NCBI RefSeq assembly: GCF_000018365.1
Contig: NC_011529.1
Coordinates: 1,488,001-1,552,000, forward strand
From: Thermococcus onnurineus NA1
Lineage (GTDB): Archaea > Methanobacteriota_B > Thermococci > Thermococcales > Thermococcaceae
Direction: 5' to 3'
DNA: 64,000 nucleotides
The translations under genes were made by a program, and so were the position numbers. The notes beneath the pieces are model-generated. The model was not told the DNA's origin. It made no database searches and saw only the letters and a list, made by a program, of their open reading frames with translations. The first letter of the stretch is position 1. Each line of letters opens with the position of its first letter. Shown here piece by piece: positions 21,396 to 28,652 of this stretch.

Positions 21396-21622
21396 CAGCC
21401 GTGATTATTGTACAGAGCTCCGAATCACAGTTGGAACGTATGACAATTTTAAAGACAATAACTGTAAATCATACGACTTCATCATTGTGATCATGAACGC
21501 TAAACATGTGCTCCACAGGAAGCACCGGATACAGAGGAAAGCGTAGGTAGTGAGCTTCAGGGGTTTATATGCCTTGTTGAACAGAGGGATGTAAAAAGAA
21601 TAGAGGGCCAACAGAAAAATCG

Positions 21623-22249
21623 TCAGAGATATATTGTGTTGTCCTGTTCACGAGAGTTAGCCTCTTCCTGGGCCTCGAATATCTCTTTGAGCAGCCGTTT
21701 GGCATCGGCTTCAGGCATTCCGACTTTAACCACCAGGAAGCGGAGAAGTTCTTCCCGTGTAGCCCCTTTCTGAAGCCTCTCGAAGATCATCCAGACAATG
21801 CGATCAAACACATCCCGGGCAAAGGCCTCCTCTAAGCCAAGGGCCTCGACGGCCGATTGAAGACCTACCAGAAGTGACGTCAGGGCATCATTGAACTCGG
21901 CCTTACCCAGGGATTTCTTGTCGAGGTCCACACGGAGGTATATCTCATCGTTCATCCCGGAGAGTGTGAATTTCATGAGGTTGACTCTATCATTGAGCAG
22001 GAGAAGTGTGTGGTAAATCTTCAAGCGCTCGTCTTTCGTCATGGAAATGGTCTCCAGACGAAGAGGAACTATCAGATGGACAAAGTCATTAGAGAACATC
22101 ACGATAAGGCCAAATGGCATACGGGGATGCTCAGCAACGTAAGCGTTCTGACCGACGTTTTTTATGACCCAAGGAAGATCCACAATGTCCTTAGCGTTGT
22201 CGTCACCATCCCTAAGCCAGCTGAGAACTTGATTCTCAATATCTTCCAC
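21623..22249 (-). CDS. unknown protein between orc1 and oriC, with C-terminal Ile-Tyr-Leu
   Basis: 208 aa, no signal or membrane segment. The GTG at 22249 is chosen because GGTGAT lies just before it and TTATTAAG upstream fits a TATA box; the longer frame to 22345 would run through that promoter. The central part (LPWVIKNVG, GLIVMFSNDFVHLIVPLRL, IYHTLLLLNDRVNLMKFTL, EIYLRVDLD) resembles a YbjN/type III chaperone-like fold. The C-terminal 70 residues are helical. The protein ends in Ile-Tyr-Leu, as PbaB at 26356 does, which fits the HbYX proteasome-docking pattern. No published function known to me. Confidence 0.65.
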   Translation of the reverse strand: MEDIENQVLSWLRDGDDNAKDIVDLPWVIKNVGQNAYVAEHPRMPFGLIVMFSNDFVHLIVPLRLETISMTKDERLKIYHTLLLLNDRVNLMKFTLSGMNDEIYLRVDLDKKSLGKAEFNDALTSLLVGLQSAVEALGLEEAFARDVFDRIVWMIFERLQKGATREELLRFLVVKVGMPEADAKRLLKEIFEAQEEANSREQDNTIYL

Positions 22250-22295
22250 TGAAATCACCAAGGGAACTTTCGATTCGAAACTTAATAACGGTATC

Positions 22296-22317
22296 GTTCC
22301 AGCGGAAACTGAAGGGG
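22296..22317 (+). promoter_or_regulatory. ORB element of oriC (outer left, degenerate)
   Basis: GTTCCAGCGGAAAC, then TGAA, then GGGG. The dyad has one change and the ARCTC arm is lost, but the G-run is kept. Confidence 0.6.
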
Positions 22318-22503
22318 TCAAAGAACATAATAGTGCATCAAACATTTACATTCGAAAATGAACAATAGCATCCAGATGGGCATTTCCACTGAAAGAAGAA
22401 TGAACATTTTTGGACAGAAAATCATGTACACTAATGCTCCAAATCGTACTATTTTGGTAAACATATGTACTAAACACAAGACAGAACATTAAACGGTTTC
22501 GTA

Positions 22504-22530
22504 GTCCCCCAGAGTTCTGTTTCCGGTGGA
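22504..22530 (-). promoter_or_regulatory. ORB element of oriC (inner left)
   Basis: On the minus strand TCCACCGGAAACAGAACTC is followed by TGGGGG. Arm and G-run are identical in spacing to the inner right copy; two dyad bases differ. Confidence 0.75.
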
Positions 22531-22589
22531 GGCGGGCTTTGGCTACTCCCATATTGTCCTTTGGTTTTTGGTGAAACTCTCCCGCTTTC

Positions 22590-22740
22590 TTTACAATTCC
22601 CAATATTTATATTTTTTCATGAACAATGTTCATAAAAAATCTCAAACTCATAAAGATCATGAAAATTAGTCTAAATATTCAAAGAGTAGATTTAAAATCT
22701 GTTGATTTTATGTTTGTAATGTCCTTTATAAATGGAGCTT
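22590..22740. other. A+T-rich duplex-unwinding region of oriC
   Basis: An almost uninterrupted A/T stretch (CCAATATTTATATTTTTTC, AAAATTAGTCTAAATATTC, TAGATTTAAAATCTG) lying between the two inverted G-run ORBs. It contains the palindrome ATGAAC-aat-GTTCAT (22619-22633) and a second inverted pair AGATTTAAAATCT. No gene is present. Confidence 0.75.
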
Positions 22741-22783
22741 TCTGTTTTTTCTGGCATGTAATCCATCCATTCTCCGAAATTGG

Positions 22784-22813
22784 GTTCCAGTGGAAATGAA
22801 ACTCTGGGGGGTC
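22784..22813 (+). promoter_or_regulatory. ORB element of oriC (inner right, best match)
   Basis: GTTCCAGTGGAAATGAAACT, then C TGGGGGG TC. It has the full dyad, arm AACTC and a six-G run; the reference copy for this window. Confidence 0.9.
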
Positions 22814-22842
22814 TTTCAAATAATCATCGAAAAAGACCTTTG

Positions 22843-22864
22843 TTTCCAGTGGAAATCTAACTCC
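22843..22864 (+). promoter_or_regulatory. ORB element of oriC (outer right, mini-ORB)
   Basis: TTTCCAGTGGAAATCTAACT, then C. Full dyad and arm, no G-run. It lies about 35 bp before the TATA box of the K+ channel gene. Confidence 0.8.
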
Positions 22865-22892
22865 ATTACTGGACACCACAAAGCATTAATGA

Positions 22893-22904
22893 TACTTTTT
22901 TAAA
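22893..22904 (+). promoter_or_regulatory. TATA box of the K+ channel gene
   Basis: ACTTTTTTAAAC centred about 26 bp before the ATG at 22927, so the message is probably leaderless. Its closeness to the outer ORB means origin binding and channel transcription could interfere. Confidence 0.6.
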
Positions 22905-22926
22905 CCTGCTAACGATAGTGTACAAC

Positions 22927-23943
22927 ATGATTCCAGTACCCCTCGTTAGAAGACTCTTGAAGCTCAAGATCCGGGTGAGCAGGAACAAGCTTCTCCTAAT
23001 TGCTACTGTGGTTCTGGGACTGGCGTTAGCTTTTGCGGGTCTGTTCATGTATTTGGAGGGCGTGGACTTCTTTACCGCGTTCTACTGGGCAATAATAACC
23101 ATGGCCACGATCGGCTATGGGGACATAATCCCCCAAACCGAAGCCGGCCGGATAGTGGCTATGATAGCCGCTGTCGCTGGAATCTCGACTTTCACCGCCC
23201 TGGTTTCCATTCTAGCTGAATATTTCATTTCATCGTCTTTGAGGAGGATGACGGGCATGCATCGCGTAAGGTATTCTAGACATTACGTTATCATAGGTCA
23301 GGGAAGTAGCGTTCCCAGCTGTGTGAGTGAGCTCATGTCGGCGATTTCCTCTGGAGATGCTGATGCAAGGCCGATAGTCGTTGTTCTCCCCAGTGAAGAG
23401 GAGCGCAAAAAACTGGAACTTCCGGAAGAGGTGGAGGTTCTCATCGGGGATCCCACGAATAGAGAGACTCTTGAGAGGGCCAAGGTAGGGGATGCGTCCT
23501 ATGTGATACTTTCCCTCGAGGACGACTCGAAGTCTGTCTTCACAACCCTAATGATAAAGCGCATATCTGATGCAAAAGTCTTCGTGGAAGCACTGAAGCC
23601 AGAGAGCGTCGAGCTGCTTAAGCAGGCAGGTGCCGACAGGGTTATAACAAGCAGGAGCCTCGCGGGCAGACTTTTAGCGAGTTCAGTCTTCGAACCCGAA
23701 GTCGTTGATGTCATAGATGACCTGACGACCACCTCCCGGGGCTATGACATATCCACTATTGTAAGGAAGAACCTCTGGGGTGTTCCCTACATCGAGGCGT
23801 TTCAGAAGCTTTATTCGGAGGGCTACTTCCTCGTCGGTTACTACACTGATAGGGCTATCCTCGGACCAAATCTCAATGAACCCATCCCGGAAGGGGCAAA
23901 ACTGCTCGTGATAAGGAGTGTTGTTTCCACTGGAAAAGGCTGA
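22927..23943 (+). CDS. two-helix potassium channel with RCK/TrkA-N domain
   Basis: 338 aa. Two transmembrane helices (LLLIATVVLGLALAFAGLFM; about residues 64-90) flank the pore with selectivity filter TIGYGD. A cytoplasmic RCK domain follows (HYVIIGQGSSVPSCV, then IGDPTNRETLERAKVGDASYVILS, VFVEALKPESVELLKQAGADRVITSRSLAGRLLA) and a TrkA-C-like end. The architecture is MthK-like, gated by a cytoplasmic ligand. The RCK start motif is GQGSS, not GxGxxG, so nucleotide binding may be altered. The ATG at 22927 fits the TATA distance better than the GTG at 22918. Its last codons contain an ORB. Confidence 0.85.
   Translation: MIPVPLVRRLLKLKIRVSRNKLLLIATVVLGLALAFAGLFMYLEGVDFFTAFYWAIITMATIGYGDIIPQTEAGRIVAMIAAVAGISTFTALVSILAEYFISSSLRRMTGMHRVRYSRHYVIIGQGSSVPSCVSELMSAISSGDADARPIVVVLPSEEERKKLELPEEVEVLIGDPTNRETLERAKVGDASYVILSLEDDSKSVFTTLMIKRISDAKVFVEALKPESVELLKQAGADRVITSRSLAGRLLASSVFEPEVVDVIDDLTTTSRGYDISTIVRKNLWGVPYIEAFQKLYSEGYFLVGYYTDRAILGPNLNEPIPEGAKLLVIRSVVSTGKG
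23916..23935 (-). promoter_or_regulatory. ORB element in the 3' end of the K+ channel gene
   Basis: On the minus strand TTCCAGTGGAAACAACACTC: exact dyad and arm ACTC at the standard spacing. In the coding frame it encodes VVSTGK, the last residues before Gly-stop. Confidence 0.6.
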
Positions 23944-24057
23944 ACTCCTGGGATTTCTGGGCTTTTGCTTTATTGTCCTGTGCTTACTCCACTAAATTTG
24001 GCCAATTTGATGGTCTTTTGGCTTTAGAACCAAAATCTTAAAAGTTCCTTTCCCTGA

Positions 24058-24072
24058 GAAAAGTATATAACC
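24058..24072 (+). promoter_or_regulatory. radA promoter (TATA box)
   Basis: AGAAAAGTATATAACC: a strong archaeal BRE/TATA. Transcription would start about 24095, giving a short leader with GGGTGAG before the ATG at 24120. Confidence 0.7.
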
Positions 24073-24119
24073 CTCCAGTTTTTTACCCCTATGGAAGGTA
24101 GTCGTAGCGGGTGAGTGGG

Positions 24120-25181
24120 ATGCCGAAGAAAAAGAAGGCTGAGGATGAAATAAAAGAGCTCGAGGAGTTTGAGGAGCTCGACGTTGTTGAGGAGTCATCA
24201 TCAAGCTCAACCAAGAAGAAGCAGAAAGAGATTAAGACGTTAGAGGATCTTCCGGGCGTTGGTCCCGCCACTGCCGAGAAGCTCCGCGAGGCTGGCTACG
24301 ACAGCATTGAGGCTATAGCCGTTGCATCTCCGATGGAGCTTAAGGAGATAGCCGGTATAAGCGAGGGGGCGGCACTCAAGATAATCCAAGCTGCCAGAGA
24401 GGCAGCTAACATAGGAACCTTCATGCGCGCCGACGAGTACATGGAAAAGCGGAGGACCATAGGCAAGATATCCACCGGAAGCAAGAGCCTCGATAAGCTG
24501 GTCGGCGGTGGTATAGAAACCCAGGCCATAACCGAGGTCTTTGGTGAGTTTGGAAGCGGTAAGACCCAGCTGGCCCACACTCTGGCAGTAATGGTTCAGC
24601 TTCCGCCAGAAGAAGGTGGACTTCAAGGTTCGGTCATCTGGATAGACACGGAGAACACTTTCAGGCCCGAGAGAATACGGCAGATTGCTGAAAACCGCGG
24701 TCTCGATCCGGAGGAGGTCCTCAAGAACATCTATGTTGCAAGGGCATTCAACAGCAACCACCAGATGCTTCTTGTCGAGAGGGCAGAGGAGATAATCAAG
24801 GAGAAAGCCGAGACTGAGAGGCCCGTCAAGCTGATCGTCATAGATTCGCTTATGGCCCACTTCAGAAGTGAGTACGTTGGAAGGGGAACTCTTGCCGAGA
24901 GGCAGCAGAAGCTGGCAAAGCACTTAGCAGACCTTCACCGCATCGCTGACCTCTACGACATAGCAGTCTTCGTCACCAACCAGGTCCAGGCGAAACCTGA
25001 CGCCTTTTTCGGCGATCCGACGAGGCCCGTTGGAGGTCATATACTCGCACACTCCGCGACGCTGAGGATATACCTCAGGAAGGGCAAGGCTGGAAAGCGC
25101 GTCGCCAGGCTCATAGACAGCCCGCACCTGCCCGAGGGAGAGGCTATATTCCGCATCACCGACAAGGGCGTCGAGGACTGA
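24120..25181 (+). CDS. radA: RadA recombinase
   Basis: 353 aa. Archaeal RecA/Rad51 strand-exchange protein. A Lys/Glu/Ser-rich tail (1-38) is followed by an HhH domain ([20 protein letters not shown]), the linker with polymerisation Phe ([10 protein letters not shown]) and the ATPase core: Walker [12 protein letters not shown], Walker [14 protein letters not shown]1/L2 region [13 protein letters not shown] and [15 protein letters not shown]. The ATG at 24120 follows GGGTGAG; the GTG at 24111 lies inside that ribosome site. The radA-nucS neighbourhood near oriC is typical of Thermococcales. Confidence 0.97.
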   Translation: MPKKKKAEDEIKELEEFEELDVVEESSSSSTKKKQKEIKTLEDLPGVGPATAEKLREAGYDSIEAIAVASPMELKEIAGISEGAALKIIQAAREAANIGTFMRADEYMEKRRTIGKISTGSKSLDKLVGGGIETQAITEVFGEFGSGKTQLAHTLAVMVQLPPEEGGLQGSVIWIDTENTFRPERIRQIAENRGLDPEEVLKNIYVARAFNSNHQMLLVERAEEIIKEKAETERPVKLIVIDSLMAHFRSEYVGRGTLAERQQKLAKHLADLHRIADLYDIAVFVTNQVQAKPDAFFGDPTRPVGGHILAHSATLRIYLRKGKAGKRVARLIDSPHLPEGEAIFRITDKGVED

Positions 25182-25216
25182 GTTAGCTTTTTAACCCCTC
25201 TTCTTTACCTCTTCCC

Positions 25217-25969
25217 ATGTCAAAAGTTGAGGCAGTGACGAACCCCTCCCGCGAGGAGCTTCTAGGGATAATCGATTCCGCGCTATCAAAGGAGGCCATG
25301 CTGACGATTTTTGCCCGGTGTAAGGTTCACTACGACGGCAGGGCTAAGAGCGAGCTCGGTTCTGGCGACAGGGTTATACTTGTCAAGCCCGACGGTGCTT
25401 TTCTCATTCACCAGAGCAAGAAGCGTGAGCCTGTCAACTGGCAACCGCCCGGAAGCTTCGTAACCGTCGAGGAGCGCGATGGGATTATCGTCCTCCGATC
25501 CGTAAGAAGGAAGCCCAAAGAAATCCTTGAAGTCGAGCTGGAGGAGGTTTACCTCGCCTCCCTCTTTAAGGCCGAGGACTACGAGGAGCTGGCATTAACC
25601 GGCAGCGAGGCTGAGATGGCGGAGATGATATTCAAAAACCCCGAGCTAATTGAGCCTGGCTTCAGGCCCCTCTTCCGCGAGAAGTCCATTGGCCACGGCA
25701 TAGTGGACATCCTTGGAAGGGATAGGGAGGGCAACCTCGTGGTTCTGGAGCTCAAGCGCAGGAGGGCAGACCTCCACGCGGTGAGTCAGCTCAAGCGCTA
25801 CGTTGAGGCTTTGAGGGCTGAGCACCCAGCCGTCAGGGGAATTCTCGTCGCACCTTCGCTTACCTCTGGCGCTAAGAAGCTCCTTGAAAAAGAAGGTCTG
25901 GAATTCAGAAGGGTTCAGCCGCCCAAGAGGGAAAGCGTGACTAAAGGCAGGCAAACGACGCTGTTTTAG
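25217..25969 (+). CDS. nucS: NucS/EndoMS mismatch-specific endonuclease
   Basis: 250 aa. Cleaves both strands at mismatches and works with PCNA. An N-terminal beta-sandwich DNA-binding domain (CKVHYDGRAKSELGSGDRVIL; INWQPPG-like VNWQPPGSFV) precedes a RecB-like nuclease: GHGIVDILGRD, VVLELKRRRA (the D-ExK active site) and VSQLKRYVEAL. The C-terminus RQTTLF resembles a PCNA-interacting peptide. The gene follows radA after 35 bp, with its own TATA-like CTTTTTAAC and no GGTGA, so it may be leaderless. It overlaps the next convergent gene by 4 bp. Confidence 0.95.
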   Translation: MSKVEAVTNPSREELLGIIDSALSKEAMLTIFARCKVHYDGRAKSELGSGDRVILVKPDGAFLIHQSKKREPVNWQPPGSFVTVEERDGIIVLRSVRRKPKEILEVELEEVYLASLFKAEDYEELALTGSEAEMAEMIFKNPELIEPGFRPLFREKSIGHGIVDILGRDREGNLVVLELKRRRADLHAVSQLKRYVEALRAEHPAVRGILVAPSLTSGAKKLLEKEGLEFRRVQPPKRESVTKGRQTTLF

Positions 25970-26346
25970 CCAATGTCCATCTCCTGCGGGAACATCTCCC
26001 TGACTCTGACGAACAAAATTGTATTCTTCTTCCTTATCTCGACGATTCTTCCCAGTCCCAGCAGCCTCAATTGCGCCCTGCAGACTGTGATTTCTCTTTC
26101 ATCGCTCTCCTCCCATGGAATGCGCTGCTCCATGCTCTCGAGTTTTAGCAACTCGGCGAGGAGTCCTTCCGTTCCGATGGTTATGTCCTGGTAGGTTTCG
26201 TATGTGAGAAAGACCCTTCCCAGCTCGCGCGCCCTTTCGAGGGCTACGACGTTCCTCGCGCTTCTGATTTCCAGCGTCTTGTAGGGGCTTCTGAGGAGCT
26301 CATCCAGAACGCGTCTTGCGATTCCAGCTAAGGTCACCGCCTCCAT
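25966..26346 (-). CDS. small conserved protein upstream-paired with PbaB
   Basis: 126 aa, soluble, mainly helical: AGIARRVLDELLRSPYKTLEIRSARNVVALERARELGRVF, with a final beta strand RKKNTILFVRVREMF (both shown only as landmarks; first is residues 7-46). The start has GAGGTGAGAG and lies 9 bp after the pbaB stop, so it is co-transcribed. I do not recognise a family or any catalytic motif. Co-transcription with a proteasome chaperone gene is the only clue. Confidence 0.6.
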   Translation of the reverse strand: MEAVTLAGIARRVLDELLRSPYKTLEIRSARNVVALERARELGRVFLTYETYQDITIGTEGLLAELLKLESMEQRIPWEESDEREITVCRAQLRLLGLGRIVEIRKKNTILFVRVREMFPQEMDIG

Positions 26347-26355
26347 GCTCTCACC

Positions 26356-27084
26356 TCACAGGTAGATGCTCTCGTACTGCTTCTCGGTCTTTCTCCTCGC
26401 CTGCTCCATCTGCTCGTGCATTTTTCTGAGCTGTTCCTCTATCATCTCTGCCTCCTTGATAAGAGGCTCCGTGGAGACCTCTATGGGCGTCAGCTTCTTG
26501 AGAACCTCAACAACGTTGGCTGCTGCCCTCGGGTCTGGTCTGTCCCCAAAGGTCTCGCCGAGGAGAACGTAGGCGTCCAAACCTTCTTTGCTTGCCTCCC
26601 ATAGGAGCTTGCCACTCATGCCCATTATTGAGCCGTACTGGAGTATCTTGACGCCGAAGTTTTCCAGCTCCTTGTTGAGCTCCTCGCGCGCACCGACGCC
26701 CCAGACATCCATTTTCTCCTTGAATAGGCCAATACCAATGCCTCCAAGAGAAATTACCTTCGCTGCGTTCATATCTTTCAGATACCTCACTAGTTCCTTG
26801 GCTATTTCGCTTACTAGAGTTGGAGGCACGTAGATATCGGCAACGGCGAGGATTATGTTGTCTTTTCCGTAGAACCTGAGTGGTGGGTTGGGCTTCCCCT
26901 CAAGGATGAGCGCCATCGGAGGAATGAATGGACTCTCCACGTAGCCTACCATCTCCATTCCGAGTTCCTTCGCTAAGAAGTTGGCCGCTATGTGGCCGAC
27001 CAGGCCTATTCCGGGATATCCCTCGATGAGAATGGGGTCCTTTATCTCTGGCAGAACTATCTTGACTGGCTTCCCGTTCTCCAT
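26356..27084 (-). CDS. proteasome assembly chaperone/activator, PAC2 family (PbaB-like)
   Basis: 242 aa. PAC2-family motifs: LIEGYPGIGLVGHIAANFLAKEL, ESPFIPPMALILEGK, VISLGGIGIG and LWEASKEGLDAYVLLGETF (landmarks across residues 20-190). A C-terminal coiled coil (IEEQLRKMHEQMEQARRKTEK) ends in SIYL, an HbYX-type tail that docks into the 20S proteasome alpha ring. From memory, PbaB is encoded beside MTA phosphorylase in P. furiosus, as here. The ATG at 27084 follows GGGTGAG; the TTG at 27096 is rejected. It is divergent from mtnP. Confidence 0.85.
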   Translation of the reverse strand: MENGKPVKIVLPEIKDPILIEGYPGIGLVGHIAANFLAKELGMEMVGYVESPFIPPMALILEGKPNPPLRFYGKDNIILAVADIYVPPTLVSEIAKELVRYLKDMNAAKVISLGGIGIGLFKEKMDVWGVGAREELNKELENFGVKILQYGSIMGMSGKLLWEASKEGLDAYVLLGETFGDRPDPRAAANVVEVLKKLTPIEVSTEPLIKEAEMIEEQLRKMHEQMEQARRKTEKQYESIYL

Positions 27085-27132
27085 GTTCTCACCCAAGGAA
27101 ATTTTTAGTTTCTAAAGGTTATTAAAGTTTCG

Positions 27133-27152
27133 GAGCTCTATTTCCACTGGAA
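27133..27152 (-). promoter_or_regulatory. ORB element upstream of MTA phosphorylase
   Basis: On the minus strand TTCCAGTGGAAATAGAGCTC: exact dyad and arm GCTC at the standard spacing. It lies just before the TATA-like CTTAAATAAC (about 27162-27171) of mtnP and about 50 bp from the divergent pbaB start. Confidence 0.65.
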
Positions 27153-27201
27153 AGGCAAGTCTTAAATAACTCAAGCCTGATTTTTACAGGGTGATGTCCA
27201 A

Positions 27202-27975
27202 ATGCCGAGGATAGGTATCATAGGCGGTTCCGGTGTTTACGGCGTTTTTGATCCAGAAGAGACCGTCAAGGTTCACACTCCCTACGGCAGGCCTTCGGCT
27301 CCAGTGGAAATCGGGAAGATTGGGGGCGTCGAGGTCGCCTTCATACCGCGCCACGGCAAGCACCACGAGTTCCCGCCGCACGAGGTTCCATATAGGGCGA
27401 ACATCTGGGCTCTCAAGGAGCTTGGCGTCGAGCGCGTCATCGGCGTAACAGCCGTCGGCTCGCTCCGCGAGGAGTACAAGCCGGGAGACATCGTCATAAC
27501 CGACCAGTTCATTGACTTCACGAAAAAGCGCGACTACACCTTCTACAACGGGCCAAGAGTTGCCCACGTCAGCATGGCCGACCCCTTCTGCCCCGAGATG
27601 AGGAAAATATTCTACGAGACGGCTAAAGAGCTCGGCTTCCCTGTCCATGAGAAGGGCACCTACGTCTGTATAGAGGGTCCGAGGTTCTCAACGAGGGCCG
27701 AGAGCTTTATGTTCAGACAGTACGCTCACATCATCGGCATGACGCTTGTTCCGGAGATAAACCTCGCCAGGGAGCTTGGCATGTGCTACGTAAACATCGC
27801 AACCGTTACCGACTACGACGTCTGGGCCGACAAGCCCGTCGATGCTCAGGAGGTCATGAAGGTCATGGCTGAGAACAACTATAAAGTTCAGGAGCTTCTC
27901 AAGAAGGGAATTCCACGCATACCGGAGGAGAGGAAGTGCGGTTGCGCCGAGGTGCTGAAGAGCATGTTTGTTTGA
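27202..27975 (+). CDS. mtnP: 5'-methylthioadenosine phosphorylase
   Basis: 257 aa. Cleaves MTA (from polyamine synthesis) with phosphate to adenine and methylthioribose-1-phosphate. Visible: [33 protein letters not shown] (as landmarks), the phosphate-site [39 protein letters not shown] and TDYDVWAD. The C-terminal KCGCAEVLK holds the CxC disulfide motif of the P. furiosus enzyme. The ATG is preceded by GGGTGATG. MtaD-type deaminase at 28653 acts on the same substrate. Confidence 0.94.
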   Translation: MPRIGIIGGSGVYGVFDPEETVKVHTPYGRPSAPVEIGKIGGVEVAFIPRHGKHHEFPPHEVPYRANIWALKELGVERVIGVTAVGSLREEYKPGDIVITDQFIDFTKKRDYTFYNGPRVAHVSMADPFCPEMRKIFYETAKELGFPVHEKGTYVCIEGPRFSTRAESFMFRQYAHIIGMTLVPEINLARELGMCYVNIATVTDYDVWADKPVDAQEVMKVMAENNYKVQELLKKGIPRIPEERKCGCAEVLKSMFV

Positions 27976-28121
27976 GCTTTCATTTTTATTCTATGTTGTC
28001 CTTTGTGCGACTATCTAGTTCTGGTGTTTTGAGATAATATAATATTTCTATTTTTTGTGGAATTTTAACATATATGCGAAATCTTTTTATGTTTCTTTTG
28101 TATTTTTCTCCGGTGATTCCC

Positions 28122-28580
28122 ATGGGGCGGAGTGCATTGTTCCTTACATCCGTGATCCTTATGGTGGTTTTTGTCTCTGGTTTTGCCAGTGCCTACGAGT
28201 TTGAGGCCTATGGGAAGGTGATTGATGTTGTTGACGGCGATACTATCTGGTTCCAGTCTTACAGTGGCTACCATGCTGGAGAGACGTTCAAGATACGCCT
28301 TGCGGACATAAACGCGCCGGAAATTTACACAAGCGATGGCAAAAAGGCATGGCGTGCCCTTACCAGGTTGATACTTGGAGAGTACGTTTACATCGATGTC
28401 GACGATATATACGAAACCGACCCATACGACCGTGTTGTCGCTGTTGTTTATCTTCCCTACTGGGACGACGGTTATGCTCTCAACGTCAATGAGTGGCTGG
28501 TTGAGAACGGCTACGCCTACATTTGGGATCACTATAACGAGTTCAATCCCTACGAATGGGCTCTTTGGGTTCCCCTTTGA
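28122..28580 (+). CDS. secreted thermonuclease-like (SNase) protein
   Basis: 152 aa. A signal peptide (ALFLTSVILMVVFVSGFASA) precedes a staphylococcal-nuclease fold: VIDVVDGDTIWF, IRLADINAPEI, KAWRALTRLILGEYVYIDVDD and DPYDRVVAVVYL. The catalytic Arg (RLADINAPE), Glu and second Arg (DRVVA) are all kept, so the enzyme should cleave DNA/RNA outside the cell. The ATG at 28122 follows CCGGTGATT; the upstream ATG at 28074 adds 16 codons spanning the likely promoter. It stands alone between two MTA-metabolism genes. Confidence 0.88.
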   Translation: MGRSALFLTSVILMVVFVSGFASAYEFEAYGKVIDVVDGDTIWFQSYSGYHAGETFKIRLADINAPEIYTSDGKKAWRALTRLILGEYVYIDVDDIYETDPYDRVVAVVYLPYWDDGYALNVNEWLVENGYAYIWDHYNEFNPYEWALWVPL

Positions 28581-28652
28581 CTTTTCTCTCTTTCCCGACA
28601 TCTTTTTAACTTATCTTCTAAATATCCCCTCTTAAAAAAGAGGGTGGTAGTT

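Larger units (their letters stand above)
22250..22926. other. oriC: chromosomal replication origin
   Basis: A 677-bp gene-free region next to orc1. ORB elements lie at 22296 (GTTCCAGCGGAAAC + GGGG, plus), 22504-22530 (minus, TCCACCGGAAAC with arm AACTC and GGGGG), 22784-22813 (plus, full dyad, arm AACTC and GGGGGG) and 22843-22864 (plus, arm AACTC, no G-run). The inner pair (22504 minus, 22784 plus) point away from each other with their dyads facing a very A+T-rich stretch (about 22590-22740), the likely unwinding element. The arrangement matches Pyrococcus oriC. Confidence 0.9.

Noticed and set aside
21430-21440. GTTGGAAC and similar as SurR (GTT-N3-AAC) boxes
   Set aside because: Spacer is 2 bp instead of 3, and there is no matching target gene function.
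21405-21611. 68-codon minus-strand frame between the unknown gene and orc1
   Set aside because: No ribosome site or family resemblance; it crosses the likely orc1 promoter and is better read as leader DNA.
27300-27330. CTCCAGTGGAAAT followed by GGGGG in mtnP as another ORB
   Set aside because: First base differs, the arm is missing, and it encodes conserved enzyme residues; likely chance.
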